A DNA stretch of 64,000 nucleotides. Origin: Streptomyces sp. NBC_01255 (GTDB taxonomy: Bacteria > Actinomycetota > Actinomycetes > Streptomycetales > Streptomycetaceae). Where the stretch lies: positions 7,626,001 through 7,690,000 of the forward strand of contig NZ_CP108474.1 in assembly GCF_036226445.1 (NCBI RefSeq), written 5' to 3'. Shown here one piece after another: positions 61,822-64,000 of this stretch (the stretch's first letter is position 1; every line of letters starts with the position of its first letter). The position numbers were made by a program, and so were the translations under genes. Below the pieces are notes generated by a model. That model saw only the letters and a list, made by a program, of their open reading frames with translations, made no database searches and was not told the origin of the DNA.

Positions 61822-61923
61822 CGCGGGCGGTGTCGGGTTCACCCGGGCGCAGGACCGGGTAGACGTCACCACGGGCCGGCGACCCCGTAAGGCCAGGTCC
61901 GGCGCCGACGAGGTCCTGGGTGT

Positions 61924-62721
61924 TTGCGCACGCCTCGCGCCGGGCTGGACGCCAGGGGGTCTGCTCAGCGTCGGGCGGCGATCGAGGGCTTGGGGCGCTT
62001 CCCGGACGATGCCGAGCGGGCGGTGACGGTTCTTCAGGAGCGCCTTGGGGCCGAGAGTGGGATCACGGAGCGGCTGCTGGTGGTCCGGACGATGGCCGAC
62101 CTGGCGCTGCGGCTCTCGGCGGCTCGGGTACCGGCGCGGGCGTGGTTCGACACCTTGGCCGACACTGCCGCGGTGGATGCCGACATCCGTCTTGCGGCCC
62201 TCGTCCAGCGGGCCCGCTGCGCTCCCGAGGCCATGGACGACAGCACGGTGCCCACCGCGATCGGACTCCTCCGCCAGGTCACTCCCGCGCCCCGGCCGAA
62301 GGAGAACAAAGAGGAGGGCCGGGACTCGTCGGGTCCGTGCGCGTGCGAGGCCGAGCCCGAACCCGACCCAGGCGTTCCCCCGCACATTGCCGCCGCCATC
62401 GCCGACCTGGAACGGCACGGACGAGTCCATGCCCCCACCACCCCTCTTCTCGCGGCCTTCCACGAGGCCCTGGGCGCACGCTTCGACGACCGCACGGCTC
62501 TGCTCACCGAGCAAACGACGCCACCGCGCGCGATGTCGTCGCCTGCCTCGACCGCATGGGCCCGGCCGCACACCCCGCCCCAGGCCGCACTCGCACAGCC
62601 CCACCGCAACGAACAACGCTGGAGCGGTGCAGTCGCCCTCGACCTTGAGATCGAGCACACCTGCCGAACCATCCGGACACGCCTGCACAACCTCTCGGAA
62701 CCTGCGCCCGCCGGGGAGAAG
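61924..62721 (+). pseudogene. HEAT-repeat protein remnant
   Basis: AAIEGLGRFPDDAERAVTVLQERL, LLVVRTMADLALRLSA, and then AAAIADLERHGRVHAPTTPLLAAFHEALGARFDDRTALLTEQ are successive helical repeats. Near 62515 the frame shifts (NDATARDVVACLDRMGPAA continues in another frame) and returns to the first at about 62580 (ALAQPHRNEQRWSGAVALDLEIEHTCRTIRTRL). The N-terminal repeats are missing too. In full-length proteins these repeats form a solenoid of unknown partner. Confidence 0.55.
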
Positions 62722-62747
62722 TACCCTCACTTACGGGGTGGGGAGAA

Positions 62748-63230
62748 TTACCCATCCAACCGCAGCACCAGCTCGTCGATCTCCGCTCCCCGCGCGTTCG
62801 CGAAGCCCCGGTCCTCGCCGACGACCTTGAAGCCGCACTTCTCCAGGACCCGCACCGATCCGGTGTTGTCCGCCGCCGCCCGGGCGAACAGCGGGCGTTC
62901 GGGGACCTCGGCGAGCAGCCCCCGCAGCGCCGCGGTCGCGATGCCTCGCCCCCAGTAGTAGCGATCGATGAAATACGTGACCTCCCGCTCGCCCGGCTCG
63001 CCGTACACGGCCGCGTGCCCGACCACATCGCCGTCCGCGAGCACGGTGCGGGTGACCACGTCGGGCGAGGCGAGGATGCGCTTCCAATGCGTGTCGAAGC
63101 GGGCCCGGTTCGTCGGGGCCTCAGCGGTGAAGGCGGCCATCCGATTCGACTCGGGGTCGCTCATGTGTCGGAAGAAAACAGGCAGATCGCTGAGGTGCAC
63201 AGGACGCAGGGAGACATCCATGGAAGCCAT
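62748..63230 (-). CDS. GNAT-family N-acetyltransferase
   Basis: A 160-residue acetyltransferase: VSLRPVHLSDLPVFFRHMSDPESNRMAAF at the N-terminus, REVTYFIDRYYWGRGIATAALRGLL with the acetyl-CoA loop (YWGRGIATAAL), and DNTGSVRVLEKCGFKVVGEDRGFANARG. It is intact, unlike the GNAT protein at 8526. The acceptor is unknown. The ATG at 63230 (MASMDV) is used; an ATG three codons later is possible. Confidence 0.83.
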   Translation of the reverse strand: MASMDVSLRPVHLSDLPVFFRHMSDPESNRMAAFTAEAPTNRARFDTHWKRILASPDVVTRTVLADGDVVGHAAVYGEPGEREVTYFIDRYYWGRGIATAALRGLLAEVPERPLFARAAADNTGSVRVLEKCGFKVVGEDRGFANARGAEIDELVLRLDG

Positions 63231-63249
63231 GGGCCCGACCCTAACGACC

Positions 63250-63655
63250 GGGGGGAAGGACGGGAGTGGGGCGGGCCCCGCAAGCGGGCCGAGGGTGCCG
63301 GACGCAAGTCGCGCCTGGTGTTCACCGACCGGCTCGCGGCCACCCTGGTCCACCTGCGGCTCGGGCTGCCACATGCCGCCCTGGCCGAGTTGTACGGGGT
63401 GGACCGCTCTACCGTCTCCACCGTCTCCGCCGCGATCCGCGAGGTCAGACCCTTGCTCGCCGCGCGGGGCTTGGCCATCCCCGGCCGCCCCGGTCTGCGC
63501 GTCCGCACCCTGGATGGCCTGTTCGCCTACGCAGATGCCGAAGGCGTCGACATCCGGCTCGACGGCACCGAAGTCCAGGTCCGTCGCCCGCGCGCGGGCC
63601 GCCCCGGACGCAGAGCCTTCATCTCGGGCAAGGAGAAGCAGAACACAGCCATGGG
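63250..63655 (+). mobile_element. IS5-type (DDE_Tnp_4) transposase, N-terminal remnant
   Basis: SRLVFTDRLAATLVHLRLGLPHAALAELYGVDRSTVSTVSAAIREV is the N-terminal HTH, followed by LDGLFAYADAEGVDIRLDGTEVQVRRPRAGRPGRRAFISGKEKQNT with the first catalytic Asp (IRLDGTE). It ends abruptly at NT. The missing C-terminal half is of the same type as the remnant at 45980-46390, but the two pieces are 17 kb apart. Confidence 0.75.
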
Positions 63656-63841
63656 AGTGGTTCTGCGCGGGGGAGTGGGCATTGGCTGCTCGCCGAACAG
63701 GGCCGACAGGCAGAGGCACTGGAGATACTCGCCCCGTACCTCGCTACCCTTTACTTTACGGACACGGAATGCAGTGCCCTCAGCCGAAGGGCACGACGAG
63801 CAGTACAAAAGCACGTTGTCCCAAAGGAAATGATGCGCACC

Positions 63842-64000
63842 ATGAAATACACCGTGTCCATCGAGATCGCCCTGCCGCGGGAGAAGGTGGTCCAGCTGCT
63901 CGCCGACCCGGCACACCTGCCGAAATGGCTGCGGGGCCTGGTGCTGCACGAGCCGCTGAGCGGGGAGCACGGGCAGCTCGGTACCAAGTCGCGGGTCGTG
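63842..64000 (+). CDS. SRPBCC/polyketide-cyclase-type protein, N-terminal part (runs off the window edge)
   Basis: The first 53 residues: MKYTVSIEIALPREKVVQLLADPAHLPKWLRGLVLHEPLSGE is the first strand and helix of the START-like SRPBCC fold, used for binding hydrophobic ligands. The ATG at 63842 is chosen by family alignment; AAGGA (63824-63828) would suit an in-frame ATG at 63833 better. The same frame is open upstream from 63680 (LLAEQGRQAEALEILAPYLATLYF), a TPR-like gene tail that is probably debris. Confidence 0.65.
   Translation, partial: MKYTVSIEIALPREKVVQLLADPAHLPKWLRGLVLHEPLSGEHGQLGTKSRVV

Overview
The window is high-GC actinobacterial DNA with the look of a Streptomyces chromosome: codon third positions are mostly G or C, many genes start with GTG, several operons are joined by ATGA, GTGA or TTGA stop/start overlaps, and the gene content (SigB-type sigma factors, anti-sigma ATPases, STAS antagonists, DmdR1-like iron boxes, a CarH/LitR-type regulator) is typical of that genus. 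I saw no rRNA, tRNA or CRISPR. All assignments come from reading the translated sequence and remembered family features; no database search was possible.

Layout. 0-4.1 kb: a divergent, iron-box-controlled pair, with an AMP-forming ligase on the left edge and an FbpABC-type ferric iron ABC transporter on the right. 4.1-9 kb: a tyrosine-recombinase scar, a GH1 glycosidase with an MFS transporter, a hemolysin-III-like membrane protein and an acetyltransferase that has lost its CoA-binding segment. 9-33 kb: a stress and signalling region with MerR, STAS, anti-sigma ATPase, two SigB/F/G-type sigma factors, GAF-ANTAR, PAS-GAF-SpoIIE phosphatase, cold-shock protein, CsbD, DUF2267, VanZ, TerC, an EF-hand protein and an ice-binding/collagen-like secreted protein. 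These are interspersed with many broken genes. 33-34.5 kb is a stretch without a convincing gene. 34.5-37 kb: a flavohemoglobin plus PPOX flavoprotein operon. 37-44 kb: an MFS transporter / acyl-CoA dehydrogenase / acyl-CoA ligase set divergent from a TetR regulator, a serine hydrolase under a long perfect dyad, and a RidA protein. 44-46.4 kb: a PLP decarboxylase and a transposase relic.

46.6-51.5 kb is a five-gene overlapping operon: ECF sigma factor, FAD oxidoreductase, DUF1365, cyclopropane-fatty-acid-synthase-like methyltransferase and DUF1295. About 3 kb downstream lies a MerR regulator with a cobalamin-binding domain of the CarH/LitR photoreceptor type. Together they suggest light- or oxidant-controlled modification of membrane fatty acids. 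The rest (51.5-64 kb) holds GNAT, EamA, CGNR, a membrane-tethered sigma-like protein, a MarR/MMPL divergent pair with a clear operator, an MpaB/DUF2236 protein, a HEAT-repeat relic, another transposase relic and the start of an SRPBCC gene.

The most striking property is the number of chimeric or internally deleted genes. Unrelated gene fragments are joined end to end (HemK methyltransferase / BrkB / PRC-barrel at 31.9-32.8 kb; MerR / STAS at 12.5 kb; a small-protein family / STAS at 25.6 kb). Catalytic cores are cleanly missing from others (GNAT at 8.5 kb, an IS5-type transposase at 22.6 kb, IstB at 52.3 kb, an AAA ATPase cut at its P-loop at 28.4 kb). A second standout is a triplicated non-coding unit of about 200 bp (9.79-10.26 kb) in the long leader of a MerR gene.
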